From contig JBFFIE010000001.1 in assembly GCA_041556555.1 (NCBI GenBank), forward strand, positions 62,001-126,000: DNA of 64,000 bases, in the 5' to 3' direction. The notes under the pieces were generated by a model. It was not told the DNA's origin. It searched no databases and was given only the letters and a program-made list of their open reading frames with translations. This document shows positions 8,119 through 17,493 of this stretch, piece after piece. Position 1 is the stretch's first letter. The number at the start of each line of letters is the position of its first letter. The stretch is from SZUA-592 sp041556555 (GTDB lineage Bacteria > Pseudomonadota > Gammaproteobacteria > Eutrophobiales > Eutrophobiaceae). Made by a program: the position numbers and the translations under genes.

Positions 8119-9042
8119 ATGATCAGCCTGACCCGCTTGTTTCCAGTCCTGGCCATTGTTGTCTCTGTGGTCGCTATAAATTTTCCGCAACTGCTATCAA
8201 ACATGGGACCGGCCATCGTGTCCTTGCTGGGACTGGTGATGTTTGGCATGGGTATCACGCTGCTGCCGGCTGACTTCATGCGGGTGTTTCGCCGTCCGGC
8301 CATAGTATTAGTTGGAGTCTCGTTGCAATTCATCCTGATGCCCCTGATTGCCTGGTTGATCAGCAAAAGCATGGATCTGTCCACGATCATCATGGCCGGT
8401 CTCGTGGTTGTTGGCGCCTGCCCGGGTGGTACCGCATCCAATGTCATCTGCTACCTGGCGAGAGGTGATGTTGCCCTGTCGATTACCCTGACCACGTGTT
8501 CCACGATCGCGGCCGTGCTCCTGACACCATTACTTACCTGGCTTTATATTGGCCAAAGTGTGGATGTCCCGGTGCTGGCCATGATCAAGGACATCATGCT
8601 GGTTGTCATTTGCCCGGTGTTACTGGGTGTGCTGTGCAATCGTTTTGCAGGACAATTTTTCAATCGGCTGAAAACCATTTTTCCGGTGGTCTCGATGCTG
8701 ACCATTATATTGATCATCGGGATCATCATGGCCCTGAACCATGAACAGTTAAACCGGTATGTGTTGCCGGTTGCGATCGCGGTCATCCTGCACAACCTGC
8801 TGGGGTTCCTCTGTGGTTACGGCATACCGGCCGCGCTGGGTTATGACCGGCAAACTTGTCGCACCCTGGCCATTGAAGTCGGCATGCAAAACTCGGGACT
8901 GGGTGTGGCACTGGCCAGCAAGTATTTTTCTCCGGTCGCGGGCTTGCCCGGGGCGCTGTTCAGCATCTGGCACAATATTTCCGGTGCGACACTGGCAGCC
9001 CTGTGGGCAGGCAAACAAGAACCGCTGAGCAAACACGCATGA
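8119..9042 (+). CDS. Bile acid:sodium symporter family (BASS) transporter
   Basis: A 307-residue inner-membrane protein with about nine or ten hydrophobic helices and the BASS core motifs GACPGGTASNVICYLARGD (near 100) and EVGMQNSGLGVAL (near 255). These form the crossing helices and Na+ sites in ASBT homologues. Bacterial members move organic anions such as bile salts, pantothenate or keto acids, so the substrate cannot be assigned. It is divergently oriented to the quinoprotein gene (119-bp gap) and overlaps the following lipoprotein gene by 4 nt. Confidence 0.85.
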   Translation: MISLTRLFPVLAIVVSVVAINFPQLLSNMGPAIVSLLGLVMFGMGITLLPADFMRVFRRPAIVLVGVSLQFILMPLIAWLISKSMDLSTIIMAGLVVVGACPGGTASNVICYLARGDVALSITLTTCSTIAAVLLTPLLTWLYIGQSVDVPVLAMIKDIMLVVICPVLLGVLCNRFAGQFFNRLKTIFPVVSMLTIILIIGIIMALNHEQLNRYVLPVAIAVILHNLLGFLCGYGIPAALGYDRQTCRTLAIEVGMQNSGLGVALASKYFSPVAGLPGALFSIWHNISGATLAALWAGKQEPLSKHA

Positions 9043-9746
9043 TAACGCGCCTGCGAATATGGACTCTATTAGTGAGCGGCCTGTTGTTAATGTGCTCGGC
9101 CTGCAGTGAGCCGCCGGATTATTATTTTCCACTCGACCCCGGCCATTACTGGCGATACGAAATGTCTTATCAAACCATGGACGGTACGTTTGACGGTGTC
9201 TATGCCGTAGAAAATCTCACGGCAGAGGTAAGGGATGATACCAGGCGCTATATACGACGTTTGCTCGATGGCTCGTTGAATTATTTAGAGATCCGGGATG
9301 ACGGTATCCTGCTCACTGGGCGCGAAAAAACTATCAATCTGAACACCACAAACGTTGATGAACAGCAATACATTTTCAAGTATCCGCTGCAAGAGGGCAC
9401 ACGCTGGAACGAAGAAACGGTATCCAAGGTGCTCATCAAGACCGGGCCGCCACAGAAAACGGAATTTCATATCCGCGCGAAGGTGGAACTGGATGCCGTG
9501 ATCGAAAGCATGAGTGATACGGTGTCAGTCCCGGCCGGCCGTTTCAAAAATTGCATGCGGGTTTCATTTAACGGCAAGAGTTTCGTCAACGCCGGCAATT
9601 ATGTGGGCGGTACCGTGGTCACGATCAAGGAAACCAACTGGTATGCCCCGGGCGTCGGGCTGGTGAAATCGACCCGTGTAGAAACCACCACCAGCAGGGC
9701 ACTGGACCGAGGCGAATTGACACTGGAGCTGGAATCCTACCGCTGA
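9039..9746 (+). CDS. Predicted lipoprotein
   Basis: A 235-residue protein with a lipoprotein signal (LLLMCSAC, lipobox Cys near residue 20), then a beta-rich domain starting DYYFPLDPGHYWRYEMSY. The later VPAGRFKNCMRV and ETNWYAPGVGLVKS segments are common in secreted proteins of unknown function that begin with a YFPL..G..W.Y pattern. I chose ATG 9039 because it overlaps the BASS stop (ATGA) and leaves an ideal signal peptide; the frame extends upstream without a good start. It overlaps the convergent 5-formyl-THF cyclo-ligase gene by 10 bp. Function unknown. Confidence 0.7.
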   Translation: MITRLRIWTLLVSGLLLMCSACSEPPDYYFPLDPGHYWRYEMSYQTMDGTFDGVYAVENLTAEVRDDTRRYIRRLLDGSLNYLEIRDDGILLTGREKTINLNTTNVDEQQYIFKYPLQEGTRWNEETVSKVLIKTGPPQKTEFHIRAKVELDAVIESMSDTVSVPAGRFKNCMRVSFNGKSFVNAGNYVGGTVVTIKETNWYAPGVGLVKSTRVETTTSRALDRGELTLELESYR

Positions 9747-10324
9747 TGTTTTGCGGTCCGGATGACCTCGTTTTCAGTCACGATCAGGTCCACTGGTAAA
9801 TCGGTATCTTCCGTGGGCAGTTCATCCAGCAATTGGACCCCGAAGGCGAGGGCGATCTTGTATTTTACCGGGTGGTTGGCAAACCACGTATCGTAATAAC
9901 CCCGCCCGTAACCAATCCGATGACCCGCCCGGGTGAATCCCAGACCCGGGGTGATCGCGAGATCAAACGGCCCGGGATGCGGTTCAATCGATGCTGGTGT
10001 CAGTATCCCCATGGCATCCTTTTCCAGTTGATTCCAGCCATGAAAGGGGACGGCCAGCATCGGTTTGCCTGGCACGATCTTGGGCACCGCCAGGTCCTTG
10101 CCGTTAGCGAGAAAGTACTTTAATAAACCATGTGTATCTACTTCATTTAAATAGGAAATAAAGCAGAAGATACTCTGGGCATTGGCGACCTCGTCCAGCG
10201 CCAGCAGTCGATCCCGGATGGTTTCTGAATAGCTCTGTCGCCGGGACTCGGGAAGGGCTGCCCGGGCGGACTTGAGTTGCTGGCGAACGGCCTGTTTACG
10301 GTCCTGGATGCTGTTATCTGACAA
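9737..10324 (-). CDS. ygfA: 5-formyltetrahydrofolate cyclo-ligase
   Basis: A 195-residue protein of the cyclo-ligase family, which converts 5-formyl-THF to 5,10-methenyl-THF using ATP. Diagnostic features are the N-terminal KQAVRQQLKSARAAL basic helix, FCFISYLNEVDTHGLL, and the C-terminal substrate and ATP loop RIGYGRGYYDTWF. The gene stands alone on the minus strand, divergent from rpsP. The 6S RNA gene often found upstream of ygfA in gammaproteobacteria was not recognised in the 122-bp gap. Confidence 0.92.
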   Translation of the reverse strand: MSDNSIQDRKQAVRQQLKSARAALPESRRQSYSETIRDRLLALDEVANAQSIFCFISYLNEVDTHGLLKYFLANGKDLAVPKIVPGKPMLAVPFHGWNQLEKDAMGILTPASIEPHPGPFDLAITPGLGFTRAGHRIGYGRGYYDTWFANHPVKYKIALAFGVQLLDELPTEDTDLPVDLIVTENEVIRTAKHQR

Positions 10325-10446
10325 TACGCTCTCCCGGGTTGGGTTTTCCTTTCTTTTTCAGTAATTTTCCGTAGAATATGCGCCTTTTTCAGGCAGGCAA
10401 CTGCCGCCGGATTTTAAGGAAATATAATTCAGAGGTCATTAACCGA

Positions 10447-10695
10447 ATGGTAACTATCAGATTATCAAGAACAGGCACCAAGGGCCGTCCTTTTTATCAC
10501 ATCGTGGTCGTCGACAGCCGCACCAAGCGTGGTGGCCGTTCCCTGGAACGCCTGGGTTTCTTTAACCCCGTGGCCAGTGGCAACGAGGAAAAGTTGAGGA
10601 TCGATACGGCGCGTGTGGATTACTGGAAATCAAATGGCGCACAAACCTCGGAGCGCGTGGAAAAGCTGCTCAAGGATTATTCAGCAAGCGCCTGA
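10447..10695 (+). CDS. rpsP: 30S ribosomal protein S16
   Basis: An 82-residue S16 beginning MVTIRLSRTGTKGRPFYHIV, with the typical VVDSRTKRGGRSLERLGFFNP core. The frame is open from 10378, but the family start is the ATG at 10447. First gene of the conserved proteobacterial rpsP-rimM-trmD-rplS cluster; the gap to rimM is 69 bp. Confidence 0.96.
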   Translation: MVTIRLSRTGTKGRPFYHIVVVDSRTKRGGRSLERLGFFNPVASGNEEKLRIDTARVDYWKSNGAQTSERVEKLLKDYSASA

Positions 10696-10764
10696 ATATG
10701 AATTCAAATCAGCCACAGCGCTGATAAAATCAACGACAGATCCTGGACCTCCCGCTGGCGGGTC

Positions 10765-11280
10765 ATGATGGAGGGAGAAACAGGAAAATTATTGTTGGGC
10801 CGTATTTCCGGTATTTATGGCGTCAAGGGTTGGATTAAGGTGTTTTCCTATACCCGGCCAGCAGAGAACATATTGAATTACCCGTCCTGGTACCTGAAAC
10901 ACCGGGATGAAGAAATGTTATATAAGGTCAGGGAAGGCAGACCCCAGGGCAAAGGGCTGGTGGCCAGCCTGGAAGGGATTGAAGACCGGGACATTGCCCG
11001 GTTACTGGTTGGCGCAGACATTTATATAGAGCGTGACCAGTTGCCATCCTTACCCGAGGGAGAATATTACTGGACTGACTTGCTCGGATTACAGGTCATC
11101 AACCAACAGGGCCAAAGCCTGGGCGAGGTGGTTGAGATCCTGGAAACCGGTGCCAACGATGTACTGGTGGTAAAAGGCGAAAGCCGGGAGTTGATTCCGT
11201 GGGTATGGGGAACCTACCTGCTGGATGTGGACTTGGAGGTCGGCAGGATTACCGTGGATTGGCAAGGGCAGGGTGACTGA
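10765..11280 (+). CDS. rimM: Ribosome maturation factor RimM
   Basis: A 171-residue protein with the RimM N-terminal beta-barrel (LLLGRISGIYGVKGWIKVFS) and the C-terminal PRC-like domain (EYYWTDLLGLQVINQQG, then ETGANDVLVVKG and IPWV). RimM binds S19 and assists 30S head assembly. Its stop overlaps the trmD start by one base (TGATG). A second in-frame ATG at 10768 is an equal start candidate. Confidence 0.95.
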   Translation: MMEGETGKLLLGRISGIYGVKGWIKVFSYTRPAENILNYPSWYLKHRDEEMLYKVREGRPQGKGLVASLEGIEDRDIARLLVGADIYIERDQLPSLPEGEYYWTDLLGLQVINQQGQSLGEVVEILETGANDVLVVKGESRELIPWVWGTYLLDVDLEVGRITVDWQGQGD

Positions 11281-12020
11281 TGCAGATATCCGTGATTACC
11301 CTGTTCCCGGAGATGCTGGATGCCATCACGCAATACGGGATTACCGGCAGGGCCGTGAAACAGGGCCTGCTCCAGGTCAAGGCCTGGAACCCGCGTGATT
11401 ACACCGAGGACAGACACCAGACAGTCGATGATCGGCCTTACGGAGGTGGTCCCGGCATGGTGATGATGGTGGAGCCCTTGGCCAGGGCCATCCGGGCTGC
11501 CCGAAAAGGTTTATCCGGCAACCAGCGGGTGATTCATCTTTCACCCCAGGGCAGGCGGCTGGACCAGGCCGGGGTCATGGAACTGGCGGCACTGGACAAC
11601 CTGGTCCTGCTGGCCGGTCGCTATGAGGGGATTGATGAACGCCTCATCGAGGAATATGTTGATGAGGAATGGTCGATTGGCGATTATGTCCTTAGCGGTG
11701 GCGAACTGGCCGCGATGGTGTTAATCGACGCCATTACCCGGGTCATGCCCGGCGCGCTGGGACACGAGGATTCCGCGGCCAACGATTCATTTTTTAACGG
11801 CTTGCTGGATTTTCCGCATTATACCCGGCCGGAAGAATATGCAGGACACAAGGTGCCGGAGGTGTTATTAAGCGGTGATCATGAGAAGATTCGCCGCTGG
11901 CGTCTCAAGCAAGCCTTGGGACGCACCTGGCTGAGACGGCCCGACTTGCTCAGCGTATTGACGCTTAACGAGGAGCAGGAAGAATTACTGGACGAATTCA
12001 AGCGCCATCACGACGCTTGA
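11280..12020 (+). CDS. trmD: tRNA (guanine-N1)-methyltransferase
   Basis: A 246-residue SPOUT methyltransferase that makes m1G37 in tRNAs. Visible are the start ISVITLFPEMLDAI, the SAM-knot motifs HLSPQGRRL, LLAGRYEGIDERLIE and SIGDYVLSGGELAAMVLIDA, and the C-terminal HYTRP and KVPEVLLSGDHEKIRRWR. Length and order in the operon are normal. The stop lies 41 bp before the rplS start. Confidence 0.97.
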   Translation: MQISVITLFPEMLDAITQYGITGRAVKQGLLQVKAWNPRDYTEDRHQTVDDRPYGGGPGMVMMVEPLARAIRAARKGLSGNQRVIHLSPQGRRLDQAGVMELAALDNLVLLAGRYEGIDERLIEEYVDEEWSIGDYVLSGGELAAMVLIDAITRVMPGALGHEDSAANDSFFNGLLDFPHYTRPEEYAGHKVPEVLLSGDHEKIRRWRLKQALGRTWLRRPDLLSVLTLNEEQEELLDEFKRHHDA

Positions 12021-12061
12021 TGAGTTAAAGAATTGATGACGACTTTTTTGGAGCAGTGGCT

Positions 12062-12418
12062 ATGAGCAACATAATTGAACAACTGGAAAGTGAACAGATG
12101 ACCCGTAAGATCCCGGAGTTTGCCGCCGGCGATACCGTAGTGGTAGAAGTAAAGGTGAAAGAAGGCCAGCGTGAACGTCTGCAGGCCTATGAGGGCGTGG
12201 TAATCGCCGTCAAAAACCGGGGTCTGAATTCATCGTTTACGGTCCGCAAAATTTCCTACGGTGAAGGCGTGGAGCGCGTGTTCCAGACTTACAGTCCTTC
12301 GATTGCCTCCATCAAGGTCAAACGCCGTGGTGACGTGCGCCGGGCCAAGCTCTATTACATGCGGGAACGTTCCGGTAAGTCCGCCCGCATCAAGGAAAAA
12401 ATCAAGACGTCCTCATAA
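12062..12418 (+). CDS. rplS: 50S ribosomal protein L19
   Basis: A 118-residue L19 with its conserved AGDTVVVEVKVKEG, RLQAYEGVVIA and FTVRKISYGEGVERVF segments and a basic C-terminus (RAKLYYMRERSGKSARIKE). The ATG at 12062 has a GGAG box about 10 nt upstream; the frame also reads from a GTG at 12056, which is less likely. Last gene of the rpsP cluster. Confidence 0.96.
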   Translation: MSNIIEQLESEQMTRKIPEFAAGDTVVVEVKVKEGQRERLQAYEGVVIAVKNRGLNSSFTVRKISYGEGVERVFQTYSPSIASIKVKRRGDVRRAKLYYMRERSGKSARIKEKIKTSS

Positions 12419-12433
12419 GACGAATCATCACCT

Positions 12434-12452
12434 GGCCTGGGATTCCCGGGCC
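12434..12452 (+). terminator. Possible terminator hairpin after rplS
   Basis: An 8-bp GC-rich stem (12434-12441 with 12445-12452, one G-T pair) has a 3-nt loop. It lies 16 nt after the rplS stop. There is no clean T-run after it, so it may only attenuate transcription or stabilise the 3' end. Confidence 0.4.
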
Positions 12453-12492
12453 TGGCTGTTATCGGGGCAGCGGTCTTGTATACTTGGCAGGC

Positions 12493-12972
12493 ATGAAACA
12501 GCCTGCGCGAATCACCAGTCAATACCGGGCGCCATTTGGTCCCGTCACATTTACGGTCCAGGATGGACATGTCATCAACGTAGAATTACTCAAGGAATCT
12601 TCCGGAAAAAATCCAGGTGCCGAAAAGCTTCCCGCAGTCCGGAACATGAAGCGCTATCTGGATGATTATTTCTCATCACGTCAACCGGCCCATCCCAAGC
12701 TGTTTATTCAGGGTACTGAATTCCAGAAACGTGTCTGGGAGGCCATGCTCAAAATTCCCCCTGGTCAGACCCGCACCTACGGGGAACTGGCCAGGGAACT
12801 GCACACTGGCAGTCGTGCCGTAGCCCAGGCCTGCCGCTGCAACCCGCTGCCACTCATCATTCCCTGTCATCGGGTGGTGGCCGCAAACGGGATCGGCGGA
12901 TTCATGGGCAAGCGCCAGCAGGTGGACGTCAAGCGCTGGTTGTTGGCACACGAAGGCGTGCATGTCCACTAA
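12493..12972 (+). CDS. ogt: Methylated-DNA--protein-cysteine S-methyltransferase
   Basis: A 159-residue suicide repair protein that transfers the O6-alkyl group of guanine to its own cysteine. The C-terminal domain carries RTYGELARELHTGSRAVAQACRCNPLPLIIPCHRVV with the active-site PCHR. A Val-Val-Ala-Ala-Asn-Gly loop follows. I placed the start at ATG 12493; the frame also reads from TTG 12484. Its end overlaps the xerD start by 11 nt. The N-terminal regulatory half (about 70 residues) is present, as in Ogt. Confidence 0.92.
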   Translation: MKQPARITSQYRAPFGPVTFTVQDGHVINVELLKESSGKNPGAEKLPAVRNMKRYLDDYFSSRQPAHPKLFIQGTEFQKRVWEAMLKIPPGQTRTYGELARELHTGSRAVAQACRCNPLPLIIPCHRVVAANGIGGFMGKRQQVDVKRWLLAHEGVHVH

Positions 12973-13870
12973 AGAGGATGAGGCAAGCAGGGCAGAGCAG
13001 CAGATAGCCACCTTCCTGGATACCCTGTGGATGGAACATGGCGTTTCTGACAATACTCTGACGGCCTACCGGACCGACCTTACCCACTTTGCCAACTGGC
13101 TGAATCAGCAGGGCGATGATCTGGAAACTGCAGACGACGGTCTGATCCGACTCTACCTGGCTTCGCTGGGCCGATATTCCACCCGGACCCTGTCCCGTCG
13201 CCTCTCCAGTATTCGGCGCTTTTACAGGTACATGCTCCGTGAAGCCCTGATTACCACTGACCCTTCTGCCGGCGTGGAATCGCCGAGACTCGGCCGGCCT
13301 TTGCCCAGGTCCCTCAGCGAAGCAGAAGTGGAGGCACTGCTGGATGCGCCGGATACCGAGACTGTCCTGGGGCTACGTGACCGCGCCATGCTCGAGGTGC
13401 TTTATGCCAGTGGCTTGCGGGTCAGCGAACTGGTCGGCTTGACTATCACCCAGCTCAATCTCAGGCAGGGACTGGTAAGAGTCATCGGCAAGGGCAACAA
13501 GGAACGCCTGGTTCCCCTGGGGGCGGAAGCGCTGGATTGGCTGGAGCGTTACCTGAAGACGGGTCGTCCCGAGCTGGTCGATGTCAGCGGATCAGACGCC
13601 GTGTTTCCCAGCCGCCGGGGTACACAAATGACGCGGCAGACCTTCTGGTACAGTATCAAGCGCTATGCCCAACAGGCCGAGATCAGCAAGCCGTTGTCCC
13701 CGCACGTGATCCGCCATGCCTTTGCCACCCATCTCCTGAATCACGGTGCTGACCTGCGGGCCGTACAAATGTTACTCGGGCATACTGACATATCCACCAC
13801 CCAGATATACACGCACGTGGCCAGGGAACGTCTGAAAAATTTGCATGCAGAACATCACCCCCGTGGTTGA
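12962..13870 (+). CDS. xerD: Site-specific tyrosine recombinase XerD
   Basis: A 302-residue tyrosine recombinase that with XerC resolves chromosome dimers at dif. The N-terminal SAM-like domain (residues 10-100) precedes the catalytic domain with Arg153 (LRVSEL), Lys177, His248 and Arg251 (HVIRHAF), His274 (LLGHTD) and the nucleophile Tyr283 (QIYTHV). XerD rather than XerC is favoured by overall similarity and by dsbC lying downstream, as in many gammaproteobacteria. No dif-like site was seen here. Confidence 0.9.
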   Translation: MSTKEDEASRAEQQIATFLDTLWMEHGVSDNTLTAYRTDLTHFANWLNQQGDDLETADDGLIRLYLASLGRYSTRTLSRRLSSIRRFYRYMLREALITTDPSAGVESPRLGRPLPRSLSEAEVEALLDAPDTETVLGLRDRAMLEVLYASGLRVSELVGLTITQLNLRQGLVRVIGKGNKERLVPLGAEALDWLERYLKTGRPELVDVSGSDAVFPSRRGTQMTRQTFWYSIKRYAQQAEISKPLSPHVIRHAFATHLLNHGADLRAVQMLLGHTDISTTQIYTHVARERLKNLHAEHHPRG

Positions 13871-13919
13871 ACCACCGTCTGAGAGGACAATCTAATCGTC
13901 AGGTGAGTACGGGATTGAG

Positions 13920-14363
13920 ATGATGCGCCACGGATTTACTTTTATGCTTTGTTGCCTGCTCTGTACCATGGTATCTGCCGCGGAGGTATACAAGTGGGAA
14001 GATGAGCAGGGGCGGGTGCATTATAGTCACAAACCGCCTGACGATGGTGCTGATGCGATCGAAATCAAACCTCATCATGAAGCCGATCAGGCTACCCTGA
14101 AGCGGATCGAGAAAAATGAAAAGCTGCTGCGTGTCTATGAAGAGGAACGCCAGATCAGCAAGCAAGAGGCCATGGAAGCCAGAAAAGAAGAAGAGGAAAG
14201 GAGGAAACAATGCACCAGAGCGAAAAAAGCCCTGGATAATTTGGAATACGCTGGTCGCTTGTATCGCCTGAATGAAAACGGTGAGAAGGTATTCCTGTCC
14301 GAGGAAGAGCGGAATAATGAGAAGCAGGCCATCAGGAAACAAATGAAAAAAGTCTGTGCCTGA
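13920..14363 (+). CDS. DUF4124-domain secreted protein
   Basis: A 147-residue protein with a signal peptide (residues 1-19, ending VSAAE) followed by a DUF4124 motif (VYKWEDEQGRVHYSHKPP). A charged, probably coiled-coil segment rich in Lys and Glu covers about 60-105. DUF4124 proteins are common small periplasmic proteins in gammaproteobacteria with no settled function. It lies between xerD and dsbC. Confidence 0.8.
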   Translation: MMRHGFTFMLCCLLCTMVSAAEVYKWEDEQGRVHYSHKPPDDGADAIEIKPHHEADQATLKRIEKNEKLLRVYEEERQISKQEAMEARKEEEERRKQCTRAKKALDNLEYAGRLYRLNENGEKVFLSEEERNNEKQAIRKQMKKVCA

Positions 14364-14451
14364 AATGAGAACTCTGTGTCAGGCGATATTTTGAAATATT
14401 TGATATTATTAAACTAACTGACATGAAATTGGTATAAGAAGCATCCAGACA

Positions 14452-15177
14452 ATGAAACCATTAGCCATCAAAGTATTTTTTTTACTGACTCTATTGCTTA
14501 CGCCACAGGCGTTTGCCGTCGATACCGCGGTGGAGAAGCAGATCAGGGAGACGCTGGCCTCAGTGGTGCCCGAGGAACAGGTTACCCGTATCCGGCCGAC
14601 ACCGTTCAAGGATTTGTATGAAGTCCTGCTCGGGCCCAATGTCGTCTACATATCAGGTGATGGTCGCTACATCCTCAAGGGCGATCTGCTGGATATGCAA
14701 TCTCGGGAAAACATCAGTGAAAGGGAACGGAAGCTGGCCAGAAAAAATGTCCTGGAATCATTGTCGGAAAGGGATTTCATAGAATTCAGCCCGGCTGGTG
14801 CCGATCACCTGCTCTATGTATTTACGGATATCGAATGCGGTTATTGTCGCAAGCTTCACCAGGACGTCCCTGAACTGAACTCGAAGGGAATTGGTGTGCG
14901 CTATCTTGCCTATCCCCGTGGCGGTATGGGTACCGATGCCTCACGTACCATGGAGTCCGTATGGTGTGCCAAAGACCGGCAACAAGCCCTGACTGACGCC
15001 AAAAGTGACAAAGTAGTTGAACCCAAGCGCTGCAATAATCCGGTCGCCGATGAATATGAACTGGGAAGAAGGTTTGGTATCCGGGGTACGCCGGCCATCT
15101 ACACGGATGATGGCGAAGGTTTGAGAGGTTACCTTCCTCCTCACGAGATTGAAGAGATACTCAACGAGCAACCCTGA
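14452..15177 (+). CDS. dsbC: Thiol:disulfide interchange protein DsbC
   Basis: A 241-residue periplasmic disulfide isomerase with a signal peptide (residues 1-22), an N-terminal dimerisation domain (about 25-85) and a thioredoxin-fold domain holding the active site C129-G-Y-C132. The cis-proline loop reads RGTPAIY. DsbC corrects wrong disulfides; XoxF and several secreted Cys proteins in this window are possible clients (inference). Its stop lies 2 bp from that of the convergent DUF3108 gene. Confidence 0.92.
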   Translation: MKPLAIKVFFLLTLLLTPQAFAVDTAVEKQIRETLASVVPEEQVTRIRPTPFKDLYEVLLGPNVVYISGDGRYILKGDLLDMQSRENISERERKLARKNVLESLSERDFIEFSPAGADHLLYVFTDIECGYCRKLHQDVPELNSKGIGVRYLAYPRGGMGTDASRTMESVWCAKDRQQALTDAKSDKVVEPKRCNNPVADEYELGRRFGIRGTPAIYTDDGEGLRGYLPPHEIEEILNEQP

Positions 15178-15179
15178 AT

Positions 15180-15890
15180 TCAAAGCCCTTCCAGTTTCTG
15201 AATGATCGCAGTCGTCAAGCGGCCATCATCGGTATGCTCAACCCTGACAGGGAGATAGTTGAACTTGGGCGCGCACCAGATTATTAGCTTCCTGTCATCG
15301 TTCGGTTTGATGTTCTGTAACTTGATGGTCTCCAGTTCCCCCAGCGGTGTTTGTAGTTTCTCATTGGCCAGCCTTTCGAAATGATAGGTTTTCATTTTGC
15401 CGCCATCCGCAATTAAATAATCAATCGGGAATGGTTTTTCCGGCAGGTCTCTCATGATGGCATACTGGTAAAGCAGTTTATCCAGCATTCCTTTCTCTAG
15501 GGGCATCTTCCAGAGGTTTTCGTTGACCCGGTTATGAATCACCTTCTTGTCCCAGTCAAAATCAATCCGAACCTTGCGTTGCTTTTTGCTCCTGGTCCTG
15601 TTGTAGGTGTATTTCAGGGGATATATCTGGTTTTCTTCCAGTTTCCAGCGGGATTCTTCTACAATCTTGTCCTTGTAAAACACGGCAACCAGGCCGACCG
15701 TTTCCGTCTGTGAGCGGTATAGATAATTACCATCGGGCAAACGGCTCATCGTGCGTTTCATTTCGGCGAGTTCAAAACCGCTGCTGAAAAGTTTATAGGT
15801 GGCATTGAATGTGCCGATGTCCCCCGGAGCAGCCGCAAGACCAGACTGCACAAGGCAACTCCACAGCAGGATGGTTCCTATTATTCTCAT
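15180..15890 (-). CDS. DUF3108-domain secreted protein
   Basis: A 236-residue protein with a signal peptide (residues 1-20, ending GLAAA) and the DUF3108 pattern. This starts TFNATYKLFSSGFELAEM, continues with YLYRSQTETVGLVAVFYKD and FDWDKKVIHN, and ends with LPVRVEH. These proteins are periplasmic or envelope-associated and of unknown function. The gene is convergent with dsbC. Confidence 0.85.
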   Translation of the reverse strand: MRIIGTILLWSCLVQSGLAAAPGDIGTFNATYKLFSSGFELAEMKRTMSRLPDGNYLYRSQTETVGLVAVFYKDKIVEESRWKLEENQIYPLKYTYNRTRSKKQRKVRIDFDWDKKVIHNRVNENLWKMPLEKGMLDKLLYQYAIMRDLPEKPFPIDYLIADGGKMKTYHFERLANEKLQTPLGELETIKLQNIKPNDDRKLIIWCAPKFNYLPVRVEHTDDGRLTTAIIQKLEGL

Positions 15891-16072
15891 TCTAAACCTT
15901 TGGACACAGCCAATATGTTAAAATTCAGCGCTCGGAACACTTCCGTCAGGAGATATTAATAGTATTCCAGGGTACCGCAAGCGGACAGATCGCCGTATGT
16001 AGCACATATGATGCACCAAATAACAAGCAGAAAATATTAACTACGCCACAGCTTTCAGGAAATCATTGAATC

Positions 16073-17353
16073 TTGCGGATAATATATAGCCTAATTCTGT
16101 ATTTGCTGGTTCCATTTGCGCTGGCCAGGCTGTTGTACCAGTCGTGGGGGAATCCAAAGTATCGATCACGTTGGCATGAGCGCTTTGGTTTTGTAAAGCC
16201 GATACCCGAGCAACAGAGAACCCTCTGGATTCACGCGGTTTCCGTTGGCGAGGTCAATGCAACCCGGCCAATACTGGAATATTTACAAACCAACTATCCA
16301 GCCTACCGCATCATCCTCACCACCATGACCCCGACAGGTGCCGACACCGTGGCCCGATTATATGGCGATTCCGTTACACATCACTATGTACCCTATGATT
16401 TGCCGGGTGCCGTAAAGCGTTTCCTGAGGCGCATTCATCCTGCCTTGCTCTTGGTGATGGAGACCGAACTGTGGCCAAACCTCTTTCACCATTGCCACAA
16501 GAACGGAATACCCATCCTGCTTGCCAATGCCCGCATGTCGGCCAAGTCAACCCGCGGCTACCTGCGGCTCAAAGGTCTGGCGTCGGATACCCTGAAGAAA
16601 CTGTCCTGTCTTGCTGCCCAGACCGAGGAAGATGCCAGCAGATTTTTACAACTGGGCGCCGCCCTGGAAACCATCCATGTCATCGGAAATCTGAAGTTTG
16701 ACAGTGTGCCTGAGCTGCCGGACATAGCAGTTCGCCTGCAGCAGCGCGCTGATTTCAGCCAGGACCGTCCCGTCTGGATCGCGGCCAGCACCCATGAGGG
16801 TGAAGAATCCATTGTGCTTTCGGCGCATGGCAACATACAGAAGTCTCATCCGGACAGTCTCCTGATTATTGCCCCACGGCACCCGGAACGTTTTGATGCG
16901 GTCTATGAACTGTCCAGACAGTCCGGTTTCAGGACCCAGCGAAAAAGCAACGCTGAAACCGTGGCTAGGGAGACTCAGGTTTTTATTCTGGATAGCCTGG
17001 GAGAGTTGTTTCGTTTCTATGCCTTGTCTGATCTGGCATTTGTCGGCGGGAGTCTCGTCCCGGTGGGCGGGCATAATATGCTGGAACCCGCCAGCCTGGG
17101 CCTGCCGATCATCACCGGCCCACATAAACATAACTTTATCGAGATCTCGGATCGGCTGCAGGCGTGTGGAGCATTGTCAGTCATACAGAATGATACATCC
17201 CTCGCTAATATTATAAATCAACTACTTGGGGACGAGAGTTCACGCAAAATTTCAGGTAAGGCGGGACGGGAAATGGTGGCGTCGTCACGTGGCAGCAGCG
17301 AAAGGCTGACCAATCTCCTGGCACCTTTATTGGGAAGTCATGCAACTTCCTGA
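16073..17353 (+). CDS. waaA: 3-deoxy-D-manno-octulosonic acid (Kdo) transferase
   Basis: A 426-residue inner-membrane glycosyltransferase that adds Kdo to lipid A precursor. It has the N-terminal anchor (residues 1-20), YRSRWHERFGFV, the catalytic-region IHAVSVGEVNATRPIL, then TTMTPTGADT, METELWPNL and the C-terminal sugar-nucleotide site VGGSLVPVGGHNMLEPA. The start is a TTG at 16073 with an AGGA box about 14 nt upstream. Only one copy is seen, so whether it adds one or two Kdo is unknown. Confidence 0.95.
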   Translation: MRIIYSLILYLLVPFALARLLYQSWGNPKYRSRWHERFGFVKPIPEQQRTLWIHAVSVGEVNATRPILEYLQTNYPAYRIILTTMTPTGADTVARLYGDSVTHHYVPYDLPGAVKRFLRRIHPALLLVMETELWPNLFHHCHKNGIPILLANARMSAKSTRGYLRLKGLASDTLKKLSCLAAQTEEDASRFLQLGAALETIHVIGNLKFDSVPELPDIAVRLQQRADFSQDRPVWIAASTHEGEESIVLSAHGNIQKSHPDSLLIIAPRHPERFDAVYELSRQSGFRTQRKSNAETVARETQVFILDSLGELFRFYALSDLAFVGGSLVPVGGHNMLEPASLGLPIITGPHKHNFIEISDRLQACGALSVIQNDTSLANIINQLLGDESSRKISGKAGREMVASSRGSSERLTNLLAPLLGSHATS

Positions 17354-17493
17354 TTGGAATTAATCTAATAAAACTACAAAATGCCGCTTATTCGGGATAT
17401 GGTTACTTTTATGTGGCGTACAAACATGTCAATCGCTATACAGAAAAATTAAAATAGACCCAAATTCAATAGTTACTGATGGAGAAAAAATTT

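Noticed and set aside
10325..10446. 6S RNA next to ygfA
   Set aside because: The gap is only 122 bp, shorter than 6S RNA, and no conserved 6S bulge was seen.
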